Below are positions 7,499-15,150 of a DNA stretch of 64,000 bases, in pieces. Numbering within the stretch: the first letter of the stretch is position 1; each line of letters opens with the position of its first letter. Both the position numbers and the translations under genes were made by a program. Under the pieces are notes generated by a model, which had not been told where the DNA came from, searched no databases, and saw only the letters and a list, made by a program, of their open reading frames with translations. This DNA comes from Ornithinimicrobium cavernae (GTDB lineage Bacteria > Actinomycetota > Actinomycetes > Actinomycetales > Dermatophilaceae): the NCBI RefSeq assembly GCF_003121625.1, contig NZ_QDDJ01000015.1:62001-126000 (forward strand), written 5' to 3'.

Positions 7499-8290
7499 TC
7501 ACTCCCGCGCGCGTCGCCGCCGCAGCGCGGCCACCAGCACCAGTCCACCGGCCAGCCAGGCCGCCGTCAAGAGCAGCGGCTCGCCGAGGTCGCCACTGCC
7601 CAGCCACGCGTCACGGACGGCGGTGGTGACCGGGGTCAGGGGCAGGAAGTCGGCGATCGTCTGCATCGGTCCGGTCATCACGCCGGGCGGCGGTCCGCCG
7701 CCCCCGAGCAGCCACATCGGCATGAAGAGCAACAGCCCCAGCGCCTGGGCCGAGCGGGCCGTCCCCACGGCCAGCCCGAGGGCGACACCGAGGGTGAGCA
7801 GCATGCCGGCACCCAGCGCGAAGGCCCCGACGACCCCGGCGAGGTCGTCGACCGGCGGCAGCCCGTACACGGGCGCGGCCACGGCGAGGACGAGACCGGC
7901 GCCGAGGACCACGAGCAGCGCGGTCACCAGCACCTGCGCGCCGATCACGGTGAGCTGGGACTGGCCCGAGGCCGACAGCCGCCGGAGCACCCCGCGCTCC
8001 CGGTAGCCGGCCAGGGCCACGGGCAGCCCGATGAGCGTCATCGCCGAGATCGGCACGGCGAGGTAGGCGGCGATGTAGTAGTCGGTCCCGTTGAGCCCCA
8101 GGAACTCCGGGCCGTTGTCGCTGGCGAAGACCCCGGCCAGCACGAGCATCATCATCGGCGGGAAGACGAAGGCGAAGAGCATCGGCGCCCACTCCCGGGT
8201 GAGCAACCGCGCCTCCATCCCCGTCATGGTCAGCAGCGCACGCAGCGGCGACACGGGTCGCGAGGCGGTGGGCCGGGTCACGGCAGTCAT
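7499..8290 (-). CDS. ABC-2 type transporter permease
   Basis: The 263-residue protein has about six membrane segments in the ABC-2 arrangement (for example MLFAFVFPPMMMLVLAGVF and the Gly/Pro loop LLGGGGPPPGVMTGPMQ). The ATG overlaps the stop of the ATPase gene (ATGA). With the ATPase it should form an exporter. The upstream two-component system points to envelope-stress or antibiotic-responsive efflux, as in other HK/RR/ABC-2 sets. The substrate is unknown. Confidence 0.9.
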   Translation of the reverse strand: MTAVTRPTASRPVSPLRALLTMTGMEARLLTREWAPMLFAFVFPPMMMLVLAGVFASDNGPEFLGLNGTDYYIAAYLAVPISAMTLIGLPVALAGYRERGVLRRLSASGQSQLTVIGAQVLVTALLVVLGAGLVLAVAAPVYGLPPVDDLAGVVGAFALGAGMLLTLGVALGLAVGTARSAQALGLLLFMPMWLLGGGGPPPGVMTGPMQTIADFLPLTPVTTAVRDAWLGSGDLGEPLLLTAAWLAGGLVLVAALRRRRARE

Positions 8291-9315
8291 GCCGCCACCT
8301 CCCCGGAGGTGAGCTGGACGAAGACGTCCTCCAGCGACGGCCGGACGACGGTCAGGTCCTCCGGGAGTATGCCGACACGCGCCAGCTCTGCAGCGACCAG
8401 GACGGGTGTGGTCCGGTCCCCGACGACCTCCGTGCGCCGTCCCTCCCGGGCCACCAGCACGACGCCGGGCAGCTGGTCGAGCCGCCCGGGGTGCTCGCCC
8501 GCACGGAGCGTGAACCGGGTGCGGACCGCACCGTCGGCGAGCGCCACCAGGTTGGCCGGGGTGTCACACGCGGTGATCCGCCCGTCGTGCAGGACGGCGG
8601 CGCGGTCGGCGAGCTGCTCGACCTCGTCCATGTAGTGGCTGACCAGCACCACCGTGGCCCCGCGGTCGCGGATCTGCCGGATCAGCGCCCACGTCTCCCG
8701 GCGGGCCGCGGGGTCCAGGCCCTGGGTCAGCTCGTCGAGGAAGACGACCTGCGGGTCGTTGACCAGGGCCAGGGCGATGAACAACCGTTGTCGCTCACCT
8801 CCGGAGAGTCCGCCGAAGGCGCTGCGCCGCAGGGAGGTCAGGCCCCACGTGTCCAGTGCCTCGCGCCAGTCGACGACGTCGCCCGCGAGCCGGGCGAAGG
8901 TGCGCAGGGCCTCGCCCACCCGGAGCCGCTCGGGCAGCGAGGACGACTGCAGCTGGGAGCCGACCTGCGACCGCAGCCGCTGCCGGTCCCGGAACGGGTC
9001 GAGGCCCAGCACCCGCAAGTGACCGGCGTCGACGCGCCGCAGGCCCTGGATGGCCTCGACCGTGGTCGTCTTGCCGGCGCCGTTGGGGCCGAGGATCCCG
9101 AAGATCTCGCCGCGGCTGACCGAGAGGTCGAGTCCGCGGATCACGGACCGGTCGCCGTAGGTCTTGGTGAGGCCGCGCACGTCGATCACGGTGTCGGTGG
9201 CGCGCCCGGCACTGTCGGCCTGGTCGGTGGCGAGCCCGGGGCCGTGGTCGGCGCCGGCTCCTGGGGTGGGTGGTCTGCTCTGTGGGGCTGTCCGTGACAG
9301 CGTCTGAGGTTTCAT
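8287..9315 (-). CDS. ABC transporter ATP-binding protein (exporter)
   Basis: I take the ATG at 9315 as the start, giving 342 residues. A low-complexity N-terminal extension of about 45 residues precedes the nucleotide-binding domain. Walker A is GPNGAGKTT, the signature is LSGGERQRL, Walker B is VVFLDEL and the switch His lies in VSHYMDEVEQL. The C-terminal 80 residues resemble the accessory domain of DrrA-like ATPases, ending in EDVFVQLTSGE. The ribosome-binding GGAGGG is only two or three bases before the ATG, so a GTG some 30 bases upstream or a later start cannot be ruled out. It pairs with the adjacent ABC-2 permease. Confidence 0.9.
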   Translation of the reverse strand: MKPQTLSRTAPQSRPPTPGAGADHGPGLATDQADSAGRATDTVIDVRGLTKTYGDRSVIRGLDLSVSRGEIFGILGPNGAGKTTTVEAIQGLRRVDAGHLRVLGLDPFRDRQRLRSQVGSQLQSSSLPERLRVGEALRTFARLAGDVVDWREALDTWGLTSLRRSAFGGLSGGERQRLFIALALVNDPQVVFLDELTQGLDPAARRETWALIRQIRDRGATVVLVSHYMDEVEQLADRAAVLHDGRITACDTPANLVALADGAVRTRFTLRAGEHPGRLDQLPGVVLVAREGRRTEVVGDRTTPVLVAAELARVGILPEDLTVVRPSLEDVFVQLTSGEVAA

Positions 9316-9374
9316 GCCCTCCAGCCTCGCCAGCCGCACGGCCCGGCACATCGGGCCACGGGCCAGGGCCGGGA

Positions 9375-10082
9375 TCAGTCCCTGGGCGGAGGTGCGTGCC
9401 CGGGGCTCCCACCGCCGTCGTCGTGCCGCTCGCCGATCCCGACGACCCCGTGGTCGAAGGCGAAGACGATGGCCGCCGCGCGGTCGCGGACGCCGAGCTT
9501 GGTGAAGATCGAGCCGACGTGCGACTTCACCGTCGCCTCGCTGACAAACAGGGTGGCGCCGACCTCCCGGTTGCTGGCGCCGCGGGCGATCAACGCCAAC
9601 ACGGCGTTCTCCCGGTCGGTCAGCTGCTCGAGCCGCTGCCGCTCCCGGTTGGCCGGGGCGACGCGGTCCCGGTAGGCGTCCAGCACCCGCGGGGCGACCG
9701 AGCGGTCGAACCACGCTCCCCCGCCGGCGACGGCTCGGGTGGCGGCGATGAGGTCGTCGGCCGAGGCGTCCTTGAGCAGGAAGCCGCTGACGCCGGCCTC
9801 GAGGGCACCCCACAGGACCTCGTCCTCGTCGAAGGTCGTGAGGACCAGGACGGGTGGCGGGTCCGGCAGGCGAGCGATCCGGCGACTCGCCTCGATCCCG
9901 TCCAGGCGGGGCATCCGGATGTCCATCAGAACCACGTCCGGCCCGTGCGCCGCGACGGCGGTCACCGCCTCCTCGCCGTCCCCGCACTCGGCGACGACCT
10001 CGAAGCCGTCCTCGTGGCCGAGGATCCGCCCCACGCCGGCACGGACGATCGGCTGGTCGTCGACGAGCACCACGCGGATCAT
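9375..10082 (-). CDS. LuxR-family (NarL type) response regulator
   Basis: The 235-residue protein has a receiver domain with the acidic pocket VDDQ, the phospho-acceptor Asp54 in VVLMDIRMP, and a C-terminal LuxR helix-turn-helix (LTDRENAVLALIARGASNRE, then VSEATVKSHV). The start at 10082 is supported by GAGGAGGT eight bases upstream. It lies downstream of its histidine kinase and upstream of the ABC exporter genes it probably controls. Confidence 0.94.
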   Translation of the reverse strand: MIRVVLVDDQPIVRAGVGRILGHEDGFEVVAECGDGEEAVTAVAAHGPDVVLMDIRMPRLDGIEASRRIARLPDPPPVLVLTTFDEDEVLWGALEAGVSGFLLKDASADDLIAATRAVAGGGAWFDRSVAPRVLDAYRDRVAPANRERQRLEQLTDRENAVLALIARGASNREVGATLFVSEATVKSHVGSIFTKLGVRDRAAAIVFAFDHGVVGIGERHDDGGGSPGHAPPPRD

Positions 10083-10138
10083 CCCGCCCACCTCCTCTCG
10101 CCCCACCCTCTCACCGGCGGCCGAGCTGCCGCGCCGAG

Positions 10139-10212
10139 CGGCCGATCACCCGGGCCGCCACTCACCGGGCCGCCGCTCACCGAGCGGCCCCTCACCCGGC
10201 CGCCGCTCACCG
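10139..10212 (-). repeat. Five imperfect 15-bp tandem repeats after the kinase stop codon
   Basis: Units of the form GGCCGCCGCTCACCG (plus strand) are stacked from 10139 to 10212, filling the gap between the kinase stop (10207-10209) and the response regulator. Because the unit length is a multiple of three, each unit carries TGA in the same frame as the kinase stop on the minus strand. Confidence 0.7.
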
Positions 10213-11331
10213 GGTCACGCCACACCGCACCAGCCAGCCACCGGGGACCGGTCCGGCACTGAACTCGCCGCCGACGACCTCGGCGCGCTCCTGCATACCC
10301 CGCAGTCCGTAGTGGCCGCGCCGTTCGTGCGGGTCGGCGGGTCGCAACGGTCCCGAGCTGAGCACCTCCAGGGTCACATTCTCGCTGGTCACGGTGGAGG
10401 TGACCACGGTGCGCGCGGCCGGCGCGTGGATGGCGGCGTTGGCGAGGGCCGCCTGGGCGATGCGGAACATGGTGAGCCCGACCGACTGCTCGACGCCGTC
10501 CTGGGGGCCGCGCGCGACGTACTCGGCGCGCAGGCCGCCGGAGCGGGCGTCCTCGACCAGGTCACCGATCTGCTCGAGCCCCTCCAACGGTGCCTGCACC
10601 CCACCCTCGTCGCGCAGCACGCCGACGGTCCGCCGCAGGTCCTGCAGGGTGCGCCGGCCCACGTCCTCGGCGGAGGTGAGGGCCTCCCGGACCTCCTCGG
10701 TGTCCCGGTCCAGCACGTGCCGGGCACTGGTGATCTGCAGCATCATCGCGGCCAGCCCGTGGCCGACCAGGTCGTGGACGTCGCGGGCGATGCGCCGGCG
10801 CTCCTCGAGCACGGCCTGCTCTGCGAGTGCCAGGCGCGCACGCTCCAGCTCGGCGGCGAGCTTCTCCTGGCGGTGGAACGCCCAGCCCATCAGGGCGGGG
10901 AAGAGCACGGCGAGCACCCAGATGCCACCGGAGATGCTGTCCTCGCCGCGCTGCAGCAGCGCGACGACCACCGGCGTCGCGGCGGTGGCCAGGACGAGTG
11001 TGACCGAGGTCCAGGTGAGGTCCGACCAACCGGTGAGCACGATGGCCAGGAGGCTCAGCAGGAACAGGCCCGGCTCGAGTCCGGCGTCCCGCTGCGACAC
11101 GGCGGTCAGCACGAGCACCGGGACGGCCACGGCGTGGACCGGCACCTCCAGGAAGGCCCAGGCCGCGAGGCCGAGTGCCGCCGCTGTGAGGGCCGCGACC
11201 AGCCACAAGGACGAGGGCTCGCTCAGGGCAGCGATCGGCACGAACACGAACGCCAGGACCCCGACGCCGACGCGCGAGAGGTCCGGTCCGCGCTCCCCCG
11301 GCCGGTCCGCCGTCCGCACGCCACGGTCCAT
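10207..11331 (-). CDS. Sensor histidine kinase (HisKA_3 type)
   Basis: The 374-residue protein has about five membrane segments in residues 20-150, then a HisKA_3 dimerisation domain with the phospho-acceptor His186 in RRRIARDVHDLVGHG, and a HATPase_c domain with an N-box like AALANAAIHAPA and a G-box GHYGLRGMQERA. It is the NarX/LiaS-like partner of the adjacent LuxR-type regulator. It begins 11 bp after the glycosyltransferase gene, so it may be co-transcribed with it. No good Shine-Dalgarno precedes the ATG. Confidence 0.93.
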   Translation of the reverse strand: MDRGVRTADRPGERGPDLSRVGVGVLAFVFVPIAALSEPSSLWLVAALTAAALGLAAWAFLEVPVHAVAVPVLVLTAVSQRDAGLEPGLFLLSLLAIVLTGWSDLTWTSVTLVLATAATPVVVALLQRGEDSISGGIWVLAVLFPALMGWAFHRQEKLAAELERARLALAEQAVLEERRRIARDVHDLVGHGLAAMMLQITSARHVLDRDTEEVREALTSAEDVGRRTLQDLRRTVGVLRDEGGVQAPLEGLEQIGDLVEDARSGGLRAEYVARGPQDGVEQSVGLTMFRIAQAALANAAIHAPAARTVVTSTVTSENVTLEVLSSGPLRPADPHERRGHYGLRGMQERAEVVGGEFSAGPVPGGWLVRCGVTR

Positions 11332-11342
11332 GGGTGTGGAGG

Positions 11343-12632
11343 CTACTCGTCGCCGGTGCCCGGCGGATCCGACCAGGGTCGGGGGTGGTGTCTCACCCCG
11401 CGGTCGGAGCGGCCGCGCGCCAGCTCCTGCTCGATGACGGCGACCGCGCCGCCGACGCCGTCCTCACCGCGCACGACCCGAGCGACCGTGGCGGCTGTCG
11501 CGGCGACCCGCGCGGAGCGCAGCTCGGTGAGCGCGGCGCGCAGTCGCTGTGGCGTGGCCTCGGGCGTGGGGACCGGCGCGGCGCCGACCCCGATCTCGTG
11601 GACCCTGCGGGCGAAGAACGGCTGGTCCATGGTGAACGGCAGCACGAGCTGCGGCCGCCCCGCCCGCAGGGCCTGGGCCGTGGTGCCGGCCCCGCCGTGG
11701 TGCACGACGGCGGCCACGCGCGGGAAGAGCAGCTCGTGGGGGACGTCGTCGACGAACAGGACGCGAGCGGCATACTCCTCCTGGTCCTCCAGGCCCGAGC
11801 CGCGTTGCACGACCGCCCGGTGCCCCAGCTCCAGCGCCGCGTCGACGGTGTGCCGCAGCGCGGCCCGCACCGCCGGCACCGTGTGCGACCCCAGACCGGC
11901 GTAGACCGGCGGCGGCCCCGCGTCCAGGAACCGGGCCACCGGGTCCGGCAGCGACGTGCCGTCGGGGACGTCCAGGAACGGGTAGCCGGTGCTGCGGACC
12001 AGACGGCCACCCACCCGTCGGGGCGTCACGAGCCGGGCACTGTTGGCGACGAACGCGGGGGCGGTCGCCAGCTGCGCCAGCCCCCGCAGGCGGTCCCGGC
12101 GGGACGCTGCCGGGTCGGCGGAGGCCAGCCGCAGGGACGGGACGGTCGCCCGGAGACCCGCGACGAGGTTGTGCACCGAGCGGCCACCGCGCACGGCGTA
12201 GAGGCTGGCGTCTCCCCACACCGAGGCCAGGGCGGGCACGAACATCATGAGCACCTGCGGCCTGCGGGGACCGCCGACCATGCCCGGCCACGCGGAGCTC
12301 ATGGCGGTCGTCACCAGCCCGTCATAGCGCGGGAGCAGGTCGGTCATCGTGGCGCGGACGGCCGGCGCCATCACCCGCGCGACCTCCCCGAGCAGCCCCA
12401 TCTGCTCGGTCAGCCCGACGGGCATCCCCCGCCGCAGCGCGTCGTTGCGGTAGTAGCCCATGGCATCGACCGCCACCTCCTCGGCCCGCACCCCGGCGTC
12501 CCTGACCAGGTCGACGAAGTCGGTCGTGGCCGTCATCCCGACGTCGTGCCCGCGGGACTGCAGCCCCCGGGCCACGGCGAGGGCAGGCTGGTAGTCACCC
12601 CGGCTGCCCGCAGCGAGGACGGCGATCCGCAT
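11343..12632 (-). CDS. Glycosyltransferase family 1 (UDP-glucosyltransferase, macrolide/sterol type)
   Basis: The 429-residue protein starts at MRIAVLAAGSRGD (ATG 12632; an alternative start lies six codons upstream). The N-terminal half has the acceptor domain opening AGSRGDYQPALAVARGL. The C-terminal half has the nucleotide-sugar site with VVHHGGAGTTAQALRAGRPQLVLPFTMDQPFFARRV (in two parts the HHGGAGTT motif and the downstream D-Q pair), which is typical of GT1/GT28 enzymes that glucosylate lipids or natural products. Its position just upstream of a two-component system and exporter is reminiscent of glycosyltransferase-plus-efflux resistance sets, but the acceptor cannot be read from sequence. 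Confidence 0.9.
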   Translation of the reverse strand: MRIAVLAAGSRGDYQPALAVARGLQSRGHDVGMTATTDFVDLVRDAGVRAEEVAVDAMGYYRNDALRRGMPVGLTEQMGLLGEVARVMAPAVRATMTDLLPRYDGLVTTAMSSAWPGMVGGPRRPQVLMMFVPALASVWGDASLYAVRGGRSVHNLVAGLRATVPSLRLASADPAASRRDRLRGLAQLATAPAFVANSARLVTPRRVGGRLVRSTGYPFLDVPDGTSLPDPVARFLDAGPPPVYAGLGSHTVPAVRAALRHTVDAALELGHRAVVQRGSGLEDQEEYAARVLFVDDVPHELLFPRVAAVVHHGGAGTTAQALRAGRPQLVLPFTMDQPFFARRVHEIGVGAAPVPTPEATPQRLRAALTELRSARVAATAATVARVVRGEDGVGGAVAVIEQELARGRSDRGVRHHPRPWSDPPGTGDE

Positions 12633-12671
12633 GGCCCCAGTCTGCGTCACGGACCGACTGGACGGGGCCGG

Positions 12672-13217
12672 TCAGGCGCGCAGGCGGTAGGTCATCGCCA
12701 CGTTGCCGGTGGAGGTGGTGGGCGCCTCGACCAGCTCCAGGCGGGTCACCGGCACGGACTCGTCGAACAGTCGTCGTCCGACCCCGACCACGGGGTGTGT
12801 GGTGAGGGTGAGGGCGTCGATGACGCCGGCGAGGAACAGCGACCGCACGGTGTCGATCCCACCGGCCACGCTGATCGTCCCCGACTCCCCGTTCTCGGCG
12901 AGCGCCCGCACATACTCCACGGGGTCACCCTCGACGAGCACGGAGTTCTGCCAGCCGGACACGTCGTCCACGGTCGAGCTGATGACGTGCTTGCGCACCG
13001 GGTTGATAAAGGCGCCGAACGGGTCGTCGGCCCCGGGCCAGTACTCCGCCCACTCCTGCCACAGCCGGCGTCCGATCACGACGTCGGTGACCTCGGCGAT
13101 GGCCTTGCCCATGCCGGCCATGTCGTCCGGCCCGAAGGAGTCGAACTGCCACTGGTCGGGTGACTCCACCACGCCGTTGACGGAGTTGAACAGGTGTGCC
13201 GTGACTGTGCGTGCCAT
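12672..13217 (-). CDS. Dihydrofolate reductase fold family protein (RibD C-terminal type)
   Basis: The 181-residue protein starts at MARTVTAHLFNSVNGVVESP; AGAGGA lies about eight bases upstream of this ATG. VVIGRRLWQEW and ISVAGGIDTVRSLFLAGVID are the usual landmarks of this NADPH-binding family, which is related to but distinct from FolA. Most members have no assigned substrate. Two other members of the family lie at 28054 and 59102. Confidence 0.88.
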   Translation of the reverse strand: MARTVTAHLFNSVNGVVESPDQWQFDSFGPDDMAGMGKAIAEVTDVVIGRRLWQEWAEYWPGADDPFGAFINPVRKHVISSTVDDVSGWQNSVLVEGDPVEYVRALAENGESGTISVAGGIDTVRSLFLAGVIDALTLTTHPVVGVGRRLFDESVPVTRLELVEAPTTSTGNVAMTYRLRA

Positions 13218-13304
13218 CGCAGTGTCCTCTCTGGGGGATGAATCCGACACTGACACAGACCGGCCGGCGCGTCACAACTCATCGCCCGGCGCGTCCGTGG
13301 CCGC

Positions 13305-14219
13305 TCAGCGGCCCAGGATCTGGTCGGTGTAGGTGCGGGCCGGCACGGCGTAGCGCTCGGGGAAGGTCACGGCGCAGCCGATGAGCCACGCGGTGCCCTC
13401 CAGGGTCCGCAGCCGCAGCCACGGGGCCAGCTCCTCCCGGGTCGGCACGTCCCGTCCGGTGATCCGGCAGTATGCCGTGAGCGCGGCTCTCCCGATCTCC
13501 TCCGTCGGGGTGCTGCCCAGGACGGCGAGGTCCCACTCGACCGGTCCGCGACAGGACTCCTCCAGGTCGCTCCAGCGCCACACCCCCTCGGTGTCCTGCA
13601 GCAGGTTGCCCCGGTGGGCGTCCCCGTGCAGCAGCACCTGCTCGGTGCCCAGGCCCTCGATGCCGACCAGCGCCTCCTCGTGTTCCCGGGCCAGTGCCGC
13701 GTGGGTGGCGGCGTCCAGGTGACCCAGCCGGGCGGCATACTCCAGCGGTTCGGTGATCACCTGGTGAGCCATCGTCATGACCGGCAGGTGCTGTCCCGCC
13801 CCGGCCAGGGCTCGGTGCCACGCGGCGAGGGCGGCGGCCGACTCCTCCGGGGTCGCCCGCACCTCGGCGCTGCCCTGGTCGGTCCACAGCGAGATCCACA
13901 GACCGTCGACCTCGTGCGGACCGGCGTCCTCGGCCGGCGGGACGACAGGAGCACCGGCCCGGTGGGCGAGCCGCCCGACCTCGACCTCCTGCCGCACCCA
14001 CCAACCCGGGTCCCGGCGCTGGGCGAGGGTGTGGGTGGAGACCCGGGCGACCAGACCGGTGCCGGGCAGCCGCAGCATGAGGGAACCACGGTCGGAGATG
14101 ACCTGCGGGACGACGGTGCCCAGGCCCAGGTCGGCCGCGAGAGCGGCGGCGGCCCGCTGGCCACGCTCGCGGGTCTCCGGCGGGCTCTGGGGCGGGCTGG
14201 TGCTCTGGTCCGTGGTCAC
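13305..14219 (-). CDS. Aminoglycoside phosphotransferase family kinase
   Basis: The 304-residue protein has the phosphotransferase catalytic loop VLLHGDAHRGNLL (HGDxxxxN) and the metal-binding SDLEESCRGPVEWDLA. The Brenner-type loop and the Asp of the DFG-equivalent are both present, so it is likely active. Its substrate could be an aminoglycoside, choline, homoserine or another small alcohol. A second kinase of the same superfamily follows the other side of a 130-bp gap on the same strand. Confidence 0.88.
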   Translation of the reverse strand: MTTDQSTSPPQSPPETRERGQRAAAALAADLGLGTVVPQVISDRGSLMLRLPGTGLVARVSTHTLAQRRDPGWWVRQEVEVGRLAHRAGAPVVPPAEDAGPHEVDGLWISLWTDQGSAEVRATPEESAAALAAWHRALAGAGQHLPVMTMAHQVITEPLEYAARLGHLDAATHAALAREHEEALVGIEGLGTEQVLLHGDAHRGNLLQDTEGVWRWSDLEESCRGPVEWDLAVLGSTPTEEIGRAALTAYCRITGRDVPTREELAPWLRLRTLEGTAWLIGCAVTFPERYAVPARTYTDQILGR

Positions 14220-14350
14220 GGCCCCGATCCTGTCACCGGCCGGCCGCGGAGGACACCCGGTTTCGGGTCAACCCGGTCTCTGGGCGTGCGAGCGGAGCGG
14301 GCCAGCCCTGGCCTCGGCGTGACGGCCCGGGCCCGAGCGGCCCGGCGCCG

Positions 14351-15013
14351 TCACCAGGGGTCGTCGACGAAGGCCCTGATCCGCCGCAGCTCCTCCGGGC
14401 TCAGGTTCGGGTCGCGGAGCCGGACCTCCCCCACCGCCGGCAGGTGCCCGACCAGCTCCTCGGTGTCGAAGCCGTCCAGGAACGTCTCGACGAACGCGCC
14501 GACCAGCACGGTCTGCTCCGCCGGGGACAGGCCGGGCACGTCGACCTGCACGATGCGCGTCAGCAGCCAGCAGGCGGCCGGGTCGGCTCCCGCCGGGCCC
14601 CGGGCGGCGTTGGTCCAGTCGATCACCGTGGGCACGTCGCCCAGGATGACGTTGCCCGGGTGGAGGTCCAGGTGCAGCAGGGCCGCGCCCTCCCCCACGG
14701 TGGTCGGCAGGTCGGGCGGCGCCAGCACCTGGCCGAGCAGGCGGTGCAGCTCCCCGAGGGTGTGCGCGTGCGCCTCGGCACCGGACGGGTCGGCCAGCAG
14801 GGCCTCGAGCATGGTGGGCCCGTGCACGCGCTCCAGCACCATGCCGTCGGCCCTCACCTCGTGGATCGCAGGCACCGGGAACCCGGCGGCGCGGGCGCAC
14901 TCCATCGCGGCGACCTCCCCACCCAGGTCGCGGGGCTCCGGGAACCGGCGCAGCACGGTGTGCCCGTCGATGGCATAGACGTGCGCGTCCCGGCCCTGCG
15001 CGAGGAGCTCCAT
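14351..15013 (-). CDS. Small aminoglycoside phosphotransferase family kinase
   Basis: This 220-residue kinase starts at the ATG at 15013, which has GGAGG five bases upstream; an in-frame GTG at 15019 overlaps that site and is less likely. The catalytic loop is LLHLDLHPGNVIL, with HLD in place of HGD, and the metal site is VIDWTNAARG. The N-terminal lobe is short (YAIDGHTVLRRFPEP). It is shorter than typical APH enzymes, and its substrate is unknown. Confidence 0.86.
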   Translation of the reverse strand: MELLAQGRDAHVYAIDGHTVLRRFPEPRDLGGEVAAMECARAAGFPVPAIHEVRADGMVLERVHGPTMLEALLADPSGAEAHAHTLGELHRLLGQVLAPPDLPTTVGEGAALLHLDLHPGNVILGDVPTVIDWTNAARGPAGADPAACWLLTRIVQVDVPGLSPAEQTVLVGAFVETFLDGFDTEELVGHLPAVGEVRLRDPNLSPEELRRIRAFVDDPW

Positions 15014-15150
15014 GGCCACCTCCGTACACCCTCGGAGGGTGTCGGCACAACCTACTTTCGTCGCTTGTGCCTGGGAACATCCTGGGAGTAGGCATGACAG
15101 CGGGTCAGTTGTAGTTCAGGCCCATCACCGTGCCAGGCGAGGAGCCGGTC

